Source: Meloidogyne chitwoodi (Eukaryota > Nematoda > Chromadorea > Rhabditida > Meloidogynidae). Taken from it: a stretch of DNA of 64,000 nucleotides. The DNA lies in NCBI GenBank assembly GCA_015183035.1, contig JACZZP010000003.1:2108001-2172000 (forward strand). Direction: 5' to 3'. The position numbers were made by a program, and so were the translations under genes. The notes beneath the pieces were generated by a model that saw only the letters and a program-made list of their open reading frames with translations, had not been told where the DNA came from and searched no databases. This document shows, in pieces, positions 36,820 through 50,113 of this stretch (its first letter is position 1; every line of letters begins with the position of its first letter).

Positions 36820-39499
36820 TTAATATATAAAATAATTTTTTAAATTATTTCCTGTTTATTAATATAAAAATTAAATTTAAATAAATAAAATAAATTCTTT
36901 AATTTTTTTGAAAGAAATTTTAATTTTCTGAATTGCTTTAAAATTGTTTTAAATATTTTTTATAATTATTTAATAATTTAAAGATCATATTTATAAATAT
37001 TAAAAAATTAAATAAATTTTTAAAACAAAATTTTAAGAACATCTTTGGCTAATATACTTAAATATTATTTAATTCCTTTTTTGTAAATAATTCAAAAAAA
37101 TTAATTTAAATTTTAAAATAATTAATTTTTGTAAAATTCAAATTCTTTGAGAAAGATAATCTTTAAAAAATTAATATTTTAAATATTTTGTTTGATTTAA
37201 TTTAATTTAATTTAAAAGAAGCTTTTTTAAAGTAATTTTTATTTTTAAAATATTTTTAAAATTAAAAAAAAAATAATAAAAAAAATTGGTGTCCATAAAA
37301 TAATAATTTTTTTTCTTTGAAATAATTATTTTCTGAAAAATTAAAAATAAATAATTTATTTAAATATATTTTACATTAAAAAAGAAATTTGAAACGAAAT
37401 AAATATTAGAACTTTATTTTTATAAATTTTTTAACCAACCAATTAAAATTTATTCTTTCTAGAGTTTTTACTTTATTTTATGCAATCTTTACATAAAATA
37501 ATAATATTTATTAAAAAATTTATTTTTTCAAGTTTTAATGTATTTATCAAGTTTATTTTTAAATTTATTTTTTCAAGTTTATTTAATGTATTTTTTCAAG
37601 TTTATTTAATGTATTTATCAAGTTTATTTTTAAATGTATTTTTTCAAGTTTATTTATATATTCACATAAATTTCCCTTTTTTTAATGATAAAGTTTTTAT
37701 TTTTATATTTGATTCTTGCATTTATTTTCGCACTAAAATTTAATGTCAACTACAAGGTTGTTATTTCACGCTATTTCTATTTTAAACAATATGAGAATTT
37801 AATTAATTTTTTATTTTTAAACTTTTCTTTTTTTTGTATTTAAATTTTATTTTCTTTTTTAATAATACATATATTCCTCAAGCTTGGATAGCCAAAAGTT
37901 TAGGATTAGATATTTTGTAATTTAAAAATATAATATTTTTTTTTAATAAATATTTTTAAATAAATAAATATATTCATAAAAATTAAAAAAATTTTTAAAT
38001 AATAACTAACTTAATTTAAAATATAAAAAAAAATAATTTAAAAAATAAATAAATATTTAAAAAAACAATTTATCACATTTTAACCAATAAAAATAGTTAA
38101 AAAAAAATAAATTTATTTAAAAATTCAAACTTTTAATTTTTCCTCTCCTTTCATTATAAAAACTCTAAAATTAATTTTTATTTTTCAATTAATTCCCATG
38201 GCATAAAAAGACTTTCTCTCTCTCAATTTGCATTTCAAATTTATAATTTTATTATTTTATAATAAATAAACTTTTTGTTTATTATAAAGGATATATTTTA
38301 TTAATTCTTTCTCATTTATTATAATTTATTTTTTTTCTAGAATATTTTAAGAGAGGAAATTATTTTATTTTTTTTTCAAAAATAATATTTATTTTTATAT
38401 TTCTCAATGACATTTTATCCCAAAACTTTTTTTTCTTTTTTTAAATACATTCTGGCACTCCATTAATTGTATAAATAAATAAATATATTCATTATTTATT
38501 TAACTTTATAAAATGAAAAAAAAATTAAAAAAGAAAATAATAATATAATAAGGCTTTTAATAGCAGAAATAATTGCGGATAAAAATAATTTGCGGATAAA
38601 ACTAAATAATTATATTTATATTATATTTATAAGTCAAATAAAAAGGTACTTTTTTATAAAATTAAAAAAAATTTTTTTTATTTTATTATGGTAAAATAGG
38701 GAGAAAACTAAATTTTTGGGAATAATAAAAAATGTCCTAATTTTATATTAAAATAAATATTTTAATTTAATTAATTTTTAAATAAATAAAACTAATAAAA
38801 AATAAAAATAAATAAATACTTTTTTTAGCTAATTTTCAATTTTATTTAAATTAATAATGCTTAATTTAAGTTTAAACTGATAAACAGGTCAGTAAGTATA
38901 AATCCGCAATTGTTGTCTTAAATAAAATAAAAAATAATTTTATTTTTTAATTATTTATTTAAAGAGTTAAATAAAATATATTGGACCAATTAAGGCATTT
39001 TCCCTCTTTTTTTATTTTTTTTTTCAATTTTTGACGCACGCATATCTAATTTTATTTTTATTTATAAAATAATTTATTTATTTTTATTTTATTAATTTTT
39101 GTATCTGTGAATTTAACCAATTTAATAAAAAAGAAATTTTTTTAATTAATAAAATTTTTGTTTATAAAAGTTAGAAAATTGGAAAAGAATTTAAAAAATT
39201 AAATTATAATGGAAAAATATTTTTTTAATTTTTTTATTAAATTATCCTCATTTAATAAACAACAATTATAGTTTAAATAAGTAAAAAAGTTTAAATTTTT
39301 TAATTAACCAAAATAAAACATTAAAAAAAAAACCGTCTAAAAAGAGAAATAACAATTTGATAAAAAAATATTATTTACTAAAAAGCGAATTTAATAGAAA
39401 AAGAGACAATTAGCTTTTAATTTATTTTTTACAACCTATCAAACATTTTCTTTTTTTCTTTTGAACTAATATATAAAAAAGCAAATAGGGTTAGTGTAC
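36820..39499. other. AT-rich region without a gene
   Basis: It contains the CAAGTTTATTTAATGTATTT minisatellite (listed separately) and otherwise low-complexity A/T sequence. The frame at 37480-37743 is only the translation of that repeat. Confidence 0.5.
37535..37655. repeat. CAAGTTTATTTAATGTATTT minisatellite
   Basis: About five tandem units of 20-25 bases of the form CAAGTTTATTTAATGTATTT. CAAGTTTATTT words also recur at about 50665-50830. Confidence 0.65.
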
Positions 39500-41625
39500 A
39501 TAGAGCGTAGATATTGGCATTGAGGGCATAGGACATTTAGTGCATTATTATTATTTGTCTCTGTGTGAGGATGCGGTCAGATAGTGATTTGTCCACTTTG
39601 ACCAACGTCTGACAAGGACTGTGCGAGACAATCACGGAGGGCCACCTTTGCCACCGGGACACGGACGAGACCTTTGATCACCTTCGACCGCACGTGTGGA
39701 GGCCTGGAGGATGGAACTCGAAAGAGTTTAGTTAGTGGAGGATGGCAGGCTGTTGACTAATATGCCATATGGAGGTTGGAGGAATTTAAAAATATATATG
39801 CTTAGTTTGTACCGATGCCCGATGAAACGACTACGCTCGCAAAATTTTTATTTTTTTAATAAATTTAAATTAAATATTTAATTATAATACTATCAGTCAA
39901 CCTAAATTGGTTTTATTAACAAAATTTGATATATATTTTGATAAATATTTACGTTAAAAAAAAGAAAGGGGGGAGTGGTTTAATTTTTTAATATAAAATT
40001 TTTAATATATTTAAAATTCTTTTTTTCAAAAAAAAAACTTCCGTTTCTTTCACGGCTTCATATTTTATTATTATTTAAAGATTAAATAAATATAAATAAA
40101 TATTTTAATTTTAATATCTAAATTAATTTTAAATTAATATTTTAACATTTTTATTTTATTTTTTAATTTTTAAAAGGCAACATTCCTTTCTCTTTTTTAA
40201 TATTAAAAGAAACTACTAAAAATGTCTCCTTTACCGGATAATAAAAGAGGATTTAATTATTTAAAATTGAGTAAATATTATTTTTTAATTCTAAAAAATA
40301 ATTTAATATAATAAAGAAAATGAAAATTGACACATTTTTTTAAATAAAAAGAAAAATGAGACAACAAAATAAATAAATATATTTTATTATTATTATTGCC
40401 ACTATTTTATTTAAAAAAATAAAATAGAATAATATCCTTTCCTTTATTTTTTAAAATTTAATAATGTAATAATATATACTATGTAGATTTAAAGGATTTG
40501 ACGCAAGTCCTAACAACTATTTTTTTGGCTTTTAATTTTTTTCTATCATTTTATTAAAAATAATATTTTTAATAAAATTTTAAATTATTAAAATAGAATT
40601 ATATTTTTTAATTTAAAAGTATTTTAATAATTTATGTCCTCTTAGCCTTATCCTCTACTTCTTTTCTTTTTTGGGTAGAATATTATAAGTTATCAGTGCC
40701 ACCTAAACTCTTATTCCAAATTGAGAAATTTAATAAATTATCCATTAAAAAGTTTTTTAGATTTATTTTAGTCTAAATAAACAATTTTGTTAGTTTGACC
40801 ATTTTGTCCAATTATTGTTATTGACCATTTTGTCCAATTATTGTTATTGACCATTTTGTCTATGGACATGTAAATAGCTTAATTAATTAATTTTTTGTTG
40901 TTAAAATTAAATTTTCAATTTTAAGAAAAAAATGTTGAATCATAAATATAATACAATTTAAAAATTCCCACAATTTTTAGTTAAGTAAGTTAAAAATAGA
41001 AAAATATAATTAAAATATATAACAGGTGATATTTTATTTTTATTACTTTTTGGCATTTTTGCCTTAATATTTTTTTATTTTTTATTATTAAATTTGTGCA
41101 AAATTTATATTAAAAAAATAAAAATTTTATTTTAAATTTTCCTTGCTTTTATTTAAATTATTATTTTTTAAGTAAAATAATTAATAAAACTTTTTCAAGG
41201 TATTATTACGAAAGTAAAATATATTTATTTAATTGTTTAATTAATTAATTATTAATAATTAAATATTTAATTTAATTTAAAAAAATAAAAATTTTGCGAG
41301 CATAGTCGTTTCATCGGGAATCGGTACAAACTAAGCATATATATTTTTAAATTCCTCCAACCTCCATATGGCATATTAGTCAACAGCCTGCCATCCTCCA
41401 CTAACTAAACTCTTTCGAGTTCCATCCTCCAGGCCTCAAAGATGGTCTCGAGGGTCTCGAAGATCTCGGTGACGTGGTGGCCAGGTTCTTCAAGGTGCTC
41501 AAGGCGCTACGGCGTGCGGTCCTCGCGGTTGTTTTAAAGGTCTCGATGATCATCTCAGAGAGAGGTTAAAATACTCACTTAAATGTCCTATGCCCTCCAC
41601 ATCTTAACCCACGCTCGATGACTTT
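39500..41625. mobile_element. 2.1-kb foldback element with arms of about 350 bases
   Basis: The arms at 39500-39860 and 41279-41625 are inverted copies. The inner 160 bases (39699-39860 against 41279-41437) differ at only a few positions and include TGGAGGATGGAACTCGAAAG. The outer segment with GAGGGCATAGGACATTTA also matches, while the stretch between is diverged. The arms are the most G+C-rich DNA for many kilobases; the 1.4-kb centre is AT-rich and non-coding. Foldback/Mutator-type elements are known in root-knot nematodes, but family membership was not tested. Confidence 0.75.
40795..40865. repeat. Three tandem copies of a 26-base unit
   Basis: TTGACCATTTTGTCCAATTA plus TTGTTA is repeated nearly exactly, with a third partial copy. 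It lies inside the centre of the foldback element. Confidence 0.75.
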
Positions 41626-41629
41626 GCAT

Positions 41630-44600
41630 AAATATTCATCTAATATATACTAGTTGATAATAAAATAAAGAAATGTTTAATATGTTGCAAAATAGGTATA
41701 TTGTTCTCTCTTTCTCTCTTTAATTAATTTTATATATAATCTCTCATTTACATTTAATAAATTATATTTATTTATTTTAATTTTAATATTTCTTTTTCCA
41801 ATCATTCCCGCGTAAATCCAAATATTTTGATAATTAAAAAAAATTTTTTTAGACTCCCATTTGATGGAAAATAAAAAAAATAATTAAAAAGTTTAAATAA
41901 AACTAGGCAATGAAACGTCCTTAATTAAATATTTCCCATTTTTATTTAAATAAAATCTCTTTTTTAATAATTTAAAAGTATTTTTCTTTCTTTAAATAAT
42001 TTATTTAAATGCCAATAATTAAAAAAAATTTTTCATAAATAAAATGTCAATTTTATTTATTCATTTTTAATTCTCAACACGCCAATTACAGTAATTTTAT
42101 TTTAAAAAAGACATTTTTGGCTTCAAAATAAATTCACACAAATTTCACACTTTTTTTATTTTTCTTCTTCTTCTTCACACATTTTTAATTCTTTTTAGTG
42201 CTCGTCTGCCCCACAGTTTTTTTTTAATTTTTTATTTTTTTAAAAGAGTCCCCGCCCAATGAGAGAATTGGGGCAATATTAAAATTAAATAAATAAATTC
42301 TTCATTATTTTTTAAAAATTAATTCTTTCCTTTTTTAACGTTTTTACATATTTACCATAATATATATTTTTAAATAATACTTGGCCGTATTAATGTAAAA
42401 TATCCAATTTTGATAAATATTTAAATTTTATTATTTGAAAAATACTTTTTAAATTAGAGAGATTTTAAAAAGAAATTTTAAATTATTATTTTATTTTTAA
42501 TAATGTTATACTACTTTGTTAAGTAATTTAAGATAGGATTCGTCCCTGTAGGACAAGGAAAGGCATAAGGGGACCCTTTTATATATTTTTTATTCAAAAA
42601 GAGGGCTCGAAGACGAACGAACACTTTAATTAAATTACTCAACTTTTAATATTTTAAACTATTTATCTTTTCAATTTAAAAAAAATTAAAGACTCTCCCT
42701 ACGAAAGTTTATGACCATTAAAAAAAGTTTTTAAAAATGTCAATTAAACACTAAACAGTTTTTTAAATTTATTAATTTAAAAATAAATAGTTGATATATT
42801 AGAATATAATTAAATTAATTAAATAATTATTAAATTTAAAAATTAAAAATAATTTTAATATAATTTAAATATATTTAGGTAATTTAACAATTTATTTTAT
42901 AAATAATAATTTTATTCAATTTTATTATTATTATTTTCTTTTTTAATAAATAAATAATTTAAATAATAAATAAATAAATTATTAGCCCAATTTAAAAATA
43001 TATATTAATATTAAATGACTAAATTAAAATTTTGTCTTGTTAAGGCTTCTAAATCTTTAAATAATAATTACTTTTTCTTTTTTAAATTATTAAAAATAAA
43101 TTTATTAAATAAAATAAAAATAAAATTTATTACTGTTTTTTAAATAAATAATATTTTTTTTTAATTATTTTTTTAATAAAATATTAAAATAGGTAATTAT
43201 AATTAATATTTATTTTTATTGAATAGTAAAAATGACATTTTATCCCTAAAAAATATTTTTAAAATTTTATAACCTTTTTCTTTTTAAATTATTTATTTTA
43301 ATTAATTAATTTTGTGCTTCTCTCAATTTTTAAAATTTTTTTTTTAATTTTATTTATTTTTTTTCAGCAAAATATTTTAAATAATAATACATTTCAACGC
43401 CGTTAAAAAAAAACAAAAAAATTAATTTAATAAAATTTACATATTTTTATTTATTTAAATAAATTGGTAGCAGCTGAAAAATTAAATTAAATTAAAGAAT
43501 AATTTAATAATAAAAATAATAAAATTAATTTAAAAAAAACAGTTGACATTTAATAAATTTAATTATAATTTATAAATATATATTTTAATATTTTTTTATT
43601 TTTATTTAAATTAAAAAATAAAAATAAATTATTAATTTTGTGAAATATTAATTTTTTTTTAATTATTTTATTTTTTTTATTTTTTTTTTAATTTTGATAT
43701 TTTTTTAATTTTGTTGTTATAAATATTTTTATTAAAAAAAATTTATTTTTTTTCTGTTATTTTTTTATTTTTTGTTTTATTTAAAAAAAATATTTTATAT
43801 TATTTAATTCTTCTTAAAAAAGAAAAAAAGTCAAATTTTTTAAAAAAATTATTTTTTCATTTTTATATTTTTTCCCTCTATTTTAGCATATTTTTTTTAT
43901 TTTTGTCCTTCAAATTCCGCCATATGGTGTGATTTTGATTTTTTTTTAAAAAGTATATAATTATTAAAAAGGGAAATTTCTTTGAAAAAAAATAAAAAAT
44001 AAAATTTAAAAAAAAATATAATTAAAAAATATATTGCGCAAAGAAATATAAATATTATATAAAAATTAAAAAAAAAATTTCTTAATGCAAGGTTGTGGGA
44101 ATTCCCCCAAATTATTAAAAAAAAAATTATTTAATTATTAAATTTTTAAAAATAAATTATTTAATTTATTTTATATTGGACAATATATTTTATTTAAATT
44201 AAATTAATTTTTATATTCCTCAATTCCTATTTTTATTTATTTAAAAGAAAAATATCTGAGAATTAAAAAAATAATTTTACCCTATTTTCTAGTCTTTTTC
44301 TGTTGTTCATTTGTTGAAATTCTATTTATTTATTATTAAGTAATAATTAAAAAATTTAAATCTCCTTCATAGAATGAAGGAGATTTATTTAAAATAATAA
44401 TAAAATAAATAATCTCTTAAAATTATTTTTATATTTTTTAAATTAAAAATATTATTATTATTTAATAAAATGCTCTAACAAATAAGAGGAAGGTTATTAG
44501 GTAACAACATTTCCTTAAATTATTTGCCAAAATTAATTTTAAAAAAAATAATATTATTTTATATGTATATTAAACTATAATTATATTATTAAATTAAATT

Positions 44601-47600
44601 ATTTTCTTTCTTCTCTCTTTTTTACAATATTTTTATTTTTTTCTTCATTGGCCCATAAAATAATTTTATTGAAAATGAAATTTTTTTTTCATTTTTAAAA
44701 ATAATATTATTATATTTTCTAAATAGGCACTAATTATTTATTTATATTTTTTATTAAAAATTATATATATTAATTATAATTAATTTATTTAAAAAATATA
44801 TTAAGTCACTCTCATTATTTTTGCCCTTCTCTATTAAAAAGAGATGGGGTTAAATATTAAATATTTTATTTTTTTAAATTTAATTTATTTATCTATAAAT
44901 TAATTAAATCTTTTAATAAAATTAAATATAATTTTAAAAATAATTAAATTAAATTTAAATTTAGAATAATAAAGTTAAGAATATTCTAAAAATTAAAAAA
45001 AGGAAAAAAGTTACTTAGTATTTAAAAATATATTTTTAATTAAATTGAAGTCTTTAATTAATTTAACAAATTTAATTAACTTTTAGGCATTTAGGTTAAT
45101 TTTTTGCTCGGGGTTCTGCAGGACTCCTTTAATTTTTAATTAATTTTTTAATTAATTAAAATTATTTAATATAAATTTTTTTTAAATTATTTAATTTAAT
45201 TATTAAATACATATATTATTTTAAATATTTAATTTTATTTTTCTGACCATTTTCTCTCTTTTTTTATTTATTTAAAATAATTAATTAATTATTATTAATT
45301 TATTCCCCTTAAATTAGTAAAAATAAAAAATAAAATTTCTCAAATGACCACTAGTTTTTCGTCCACTTTTTTCAGGGTCATTATCATTTTCAGCATTTTT
45401 CTTTTTTCTATAATTTTATAAAGTCTTTTTTTCTTTATTTTTCTCTAATATTTTTAAAATATAAAATTTCTTTCATTTTCTAGTTTTATTTTTAATAAAT
45501 TTTGGGAAAGGTCAAATAAATAAATAAAAATAGAGATAATATTATACTTTTTTACCTATAATAAATTTTTTTAATTTTTTACTAAACCATTTTTTGTTAT
45601 TTATTTTATTTTTATTTTTTGTATAATACTGCCCAACAAAATTGGAGAATTTAACAGTTTTTTGAGATAATATAAGCGAATGGACGGTTTGTCGCGTACT
45701 GAAAAAGACACAAAAATTGACCCTTTGGATTTTAAAAAATTTTCTAAATATTTCTTATAGTCTATTCTTTTTAATTTTATAAATTTTAAATTTTTGATAT
45801 TTAATAAGTTACTATTTGAGAGAAAAAATGAAAAATGTCCCTCGTAATCTTCTATTTTTTTTCAAAAATAGATTAAAAAATTGAACCTAAAATTCTAAAA
45901 TTTTTTAAAATTGTAGAAAACTCTACTAAAAATATTTATACAAAATTTTAAAATTTTAGATTTACTCGTTTCGAAGTTTTAAGTGTTTTGCGTCCAAGCG
46001 GTTTTGCGTCCAAACGTACCTTCCCCCAAACATTTTTTACTGCAAAAATATTTTTTATTTATTTATTTTCCTTTTTTAATAAATAAATAAATATGTATTA
46101 CTACTATATTTATTTATTTTATTTCTTTTTTCTTATCGTTTTAAAATTAATTTATTTGTGTGGCCTCCTTTTTAAATTTATTTTATTAAATAATAAATAA
46201 ATAATAATTTTTATTTTAAATATACTACACTCTCTATCTAGTTTATTTACTTTAGATATTAATTTTAAATTTCTTTGATAAATGATAAGTGATAAAAATA
46301 AATATTTTTTAATTTAATTTAATTTTGAAAATTGTTTATTTATACAATTTTACCTACTATATTTAATTAATTAAAAATAAATTAATATTTAAAAATAATA
46401 ATATTTATTAAAATAAATTAATATTTATTAAATAATATTTTTAAATATTTTTTTTTAATGGTCAAAAGTCATTTTTGAAATTAAATTAAAATTTGGCATT
46501 CTAAAAGGATAAATTAAATTATTTAATTATTTTCTTTAAACACTTGAAGATTTTAATTAATTTTTAAAATCCTTGTATTCTAACTCTGTGTTTAATTTAT
46601 TAAAAAAAACTCTAAAAAAGAGGTTAACCTATACCTTCGTTTTTAACAAAATATAACCCTGACCCATCCTAATTAATTTTTAAATTTATTTATTTAACCA
46701 ATTATCAAACTCACCAATCTAAAAATAAAAAAACATTACTCTTTTTTATTAATAAAATTATTTTTTTATAAAAAATAGCAAACAAACAAAAAATTGGCCA
46801 AAATAAAAAATATTCTCTCATTAAAAAAGATAAGCATCTCTTTACTAAAATATAAAATTTATTTTTTTTCTCTTTTTTTAAAAAAACTTTACATTTTTTT
46901 AGTGGTCATTTCTCTCTCTTAAATGACCCAATTTTTTTTTTCAATTTATTTTCAACATTTGCCCTTTTTCTAACCCCCAAGCGCTCCCTTCGTCTACTAC
47001 TACTAAGGCTAAAGAGAGAAAGAGTGTAATGGTCAAAACCTTTTTTTCTTTTATATTTTTTTCTCCGTTCAATTTATTTTTTTTTCATTTCATTTTTCAA
47101 TTTTCTTATTTTCTAAAAAAATAAAATTTATTTATTTTCTAAAAGAGTAATTTAATCAATTTAACCATTAGAGTCTTTAATTATTTTAAAATAAATTTAG
47201 AGTATTTTTAAATATTATTTTTTAAACAAAATATTGGATGGACTTATTTTATTATTATTAATTAATTAATATATGTACTACTTTATATATTAGCATCACT
47301 TCATTAGAAAGGACAATATCAAAATTATTTTGAAATATTAATTCTTTCAGTCAGTTTTTGAGGTGTGGTGATTTTTTCTTTTTTAATTTTTATTTTTGAA
47401 TACATATATTCTATTAGAAATTTTTTTTAATTTTTTAAATTATTTATTTTGTATTTATTTTCTTATTTTTAATCAAAAGATAATAAAAACGAGTGATTAA
47501 AAATATTAAAATAATAACTTATACCTAGGTATGAGTAAAATAGAAAATCCAATCACTTTCCCAAGTTTTAAGATTTTAAAAAAATATTTAAAAAATATAT

Positions 47601-49350
47601 TTAATTTATTCTTTAATATATTCAATTATTAATCAATTGGCTAGTTTTAGGCCTCTGTACTTTTTATTAAAATAAATTAAATTTTTCTGCACCCATTGGG
47701 GTCATTTTTGGTCATTCTACATATCTCTAATTTTTATTTTTTTTTATTTTTTTTTAATTTTATTTTCTCTTAAACCTTTAGCATTTGTTCTGTTGTGTGC
47801 TCCCCACCCCGCAGCGTTTCGTCCCTTTCAGAAATTTTATTTTAATTCTTTTTTTTCTTTTTTCAATAATTTCACTTTCCTAATGTCCACTCTCTCTATA
47901 TTTTAATTTCTCCCCGAAATAAATGTAAAAAAAACTAAAACACAGTTAAAAAATGGACAGACATTTGAAGGTCAACAAAAAGGAAAATTAAATGTAAATT
48001 TCTCTATAAAATAAAAAAATGTGAATAAAATAAATTTTCGGAGAGAGAAAGGGGCAAGTGACCCGAAAAACGCCTTTTTTTTATTTTTTAACCCAAAAAA
48101 AAAATTATTTTTTTAAATAAATCATTCAAATTTTACAATTTTTATTTAAATAAAAATAATATTTTTTTTTTGAGAAAATTATTTTAAAGTTTATTTTTTA
48201 ATTTTAACTCTGATATACATATTACTGTTATTCAACATTCATTTAAATTATTTTTATTTCTGAAATATAATTTTTTTTTAAAATAAAAAAAATAATTTTT
48301 AGCCTAAATTTGGACAGAAATTTATTTTTTTATTTTTCCCGTTTATTCACTCCAAATTTATTTTTTTGTTTTATAAAATTTTTTTCTCAATTATTCCATA
48401 TTTTGCTATAAAATTAATTTAAAAATTAAAATAAAAATTAGAGAATAATTTTTGACCTAAATTTAAATTAAAAATATTTAAATTAATTAAAAAATAAATA
48501 TTGTAGAGGAAAGGGATTTAATTAATTAATTATGACCTTTTTACTTTTTTTATTTTAATTTTTTCTTTTTCTCTAACTAATTTGTATAATATACCTTTAT
48601 TTATTTACATATTTGCACAAGAATTTTTGCTTTTATTTTTATATTTTATTTTTTTTTGAGAATTGACCTTGGAAGGTATAAAAATGATTTGGTAGTAGAG
48701 ATAAATAAAAATAAATAATTATATTTAAATAAATTTTTATTTTAAAATTAATTAATTAATAATTTATTTTATTTTTTTAAATTATCAGTTTTGTGATTTC
48801 TTTATTTTTTTTATTATTTTTTTATTAAAAAAATAATTTATTTAATTTAATTATATTTAAATTACCCTAAAAAATAATAAAACATTTTTATATTTTTTAT
48901 CTTCCATTAACAAAATATTTAATTTTTTTTCTTTTTATTTTCAAGCGTATAAAACCCCTAAAATTAATTTATTTTCTCATTTTTTATTATTTAGTAAATT
49001 ATCCTAAAAAATAAAATTTTCCGTTTAATTTTTATTTTTCCTCCTCCTCTTGGTTTTTGTTTATTTCGATCATTTTGATAAATTATATTATTTAAACTAA
49101 AATAAAATATTAAATAAACAATTAAATTAGATTTTTATGAATAAATATTTTTTTTGATATACCAGTTATAAAGTAAAAAGAGTAAAATTGCAGTCTACTG
49201 CCATTATAGGGAGGACATATATTAATTTAATTTAATTGTAAAATTATTAAGTTGACTCTCATTATAGGGACATATATAGTTACTACCTTTATAGTCATAT
49301 TTTTGTTAAATACTTTTATAAAGATATATATATATACAAATTTATAAGGT
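41630..49350. other. Gene-free, T-rich region
   Basis: Almost 8 kb of A/T sequence with no ORF worth naming. A 29-base palindrome at 44358-44386 and a G+C-richer stretch at 45670-46020 containing two GTTTTGCGTCCAA words are the only landmarks. Confidence 0.5.
44358..44386. repeat. Perfect hairpin AAATCTCCTTC / GAAGGAGATTT
   Basis: Eleven or twelve paired bases surround a short loop (ATAGA region). The arm resembles that of the palindromic repeat at 19563 (GGAGATT/AATCTCC), but the flanking GGCCCAAAAATTA is absent. Confidence 0.6.
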
Positions 49351-49353
49351 AGG

Positions 49354-49684
49354 GGACGATTTAGAGTAGCCGGTTGTTTTTGGCCATAACTTTTTTAATT
49401 TGTAACCGATCTGTACAGTTCTTTTATAAATCGAACATCCGATAATCGGATTAATTTAACTAATTGGACCGATCCAATCGGATCACTCAACAAAAAGTTA
49501 TAGAATTCTAAACGTGGAAAATCGTGATTTTCCACGTTTTTCGGGCATAACTTTTTTTAAAATCAACTGATCTGATCGGTCAAATTGGTGAAAAGATTCT
49601 ACTTTTTAAGCTCTTTCGAATGACATAAAAATTAGATGAAAAAGTTTAAAATAAAAAAAGTTATACGAGCTACTCTTTTCGTCC
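49354..49684. mobile_element. 331-bp MITE with internal CATAACTTTTTT words
   Basis: The left end GGACGATTTAGAGTAGC and the reverse of the right end GGACGAAAAGAGTAGC are terminal inverted repeats. The centre is a perfect hairpin, AACGTGGAAAATC facing GATTTTCCACGTT. CATAACTTTTTT or its complement occurs four times. No coding capacity. Confidence 0.7.
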
Positions 49685-50040
49685 TTTGACTGACCAGAAG
49701 GTATTTTTGTTAAGTTTATAACTGTCTTTAATAACGAAAGACAAATATATTAATTAATTAGGTAACAACCTTTTCTTCATAAAACTAAAATTTAATTTTA
49801 TTTTCAATTATCTCGTTTTTTAAAATCCTCTCTTTTATTATTTTACTCCTTCACAATTGACACATTTCTTGGTAGAAAATTTTATTTTATTTATTTTTTC
49901 ATCAAAAAATTAGTATCTGTCAGCTTTTTCTATAAATAAATAAATACCCTTCCTTTTTTCTTTATTTTAATAGCTCTAATTTTTTTTTTTAAATTTTATA
50001 TTTTTCACTTTCAATTTATTTTATTTTTTCTTTCTGATCA

Positions 50041-50113
50041 GCTTTTTCTCTCTTCTCTCTTCTCTTCTCTCTTCTCTTCTCTCTTCTCTCTTCTCTTCTC
50101 TCTTCTCTTCTCT
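50041..50113. repeat. CTCTT pyrimidine microsatellite
   Basis: About 70 bases of TCTCTTCTCTC-type units, entirely pyrimidine on the plus strand. Confidence 0.8.

Noticed and set aside
35822..36843. ORFs on both strands with FGYPEPEP-like repeats, looking like a repetitive secreted protein
   Set aside because: They translate the sub-terminal tandem repeats of a hAT-like element, occur on both strands and have no splice or start support.
45670..46020. A possible MITE bounded by GAATGGACGG and GCGTCCAAACG words
   Set aside because: The facing ends match only over short interrupted words and no target duplication is visible.
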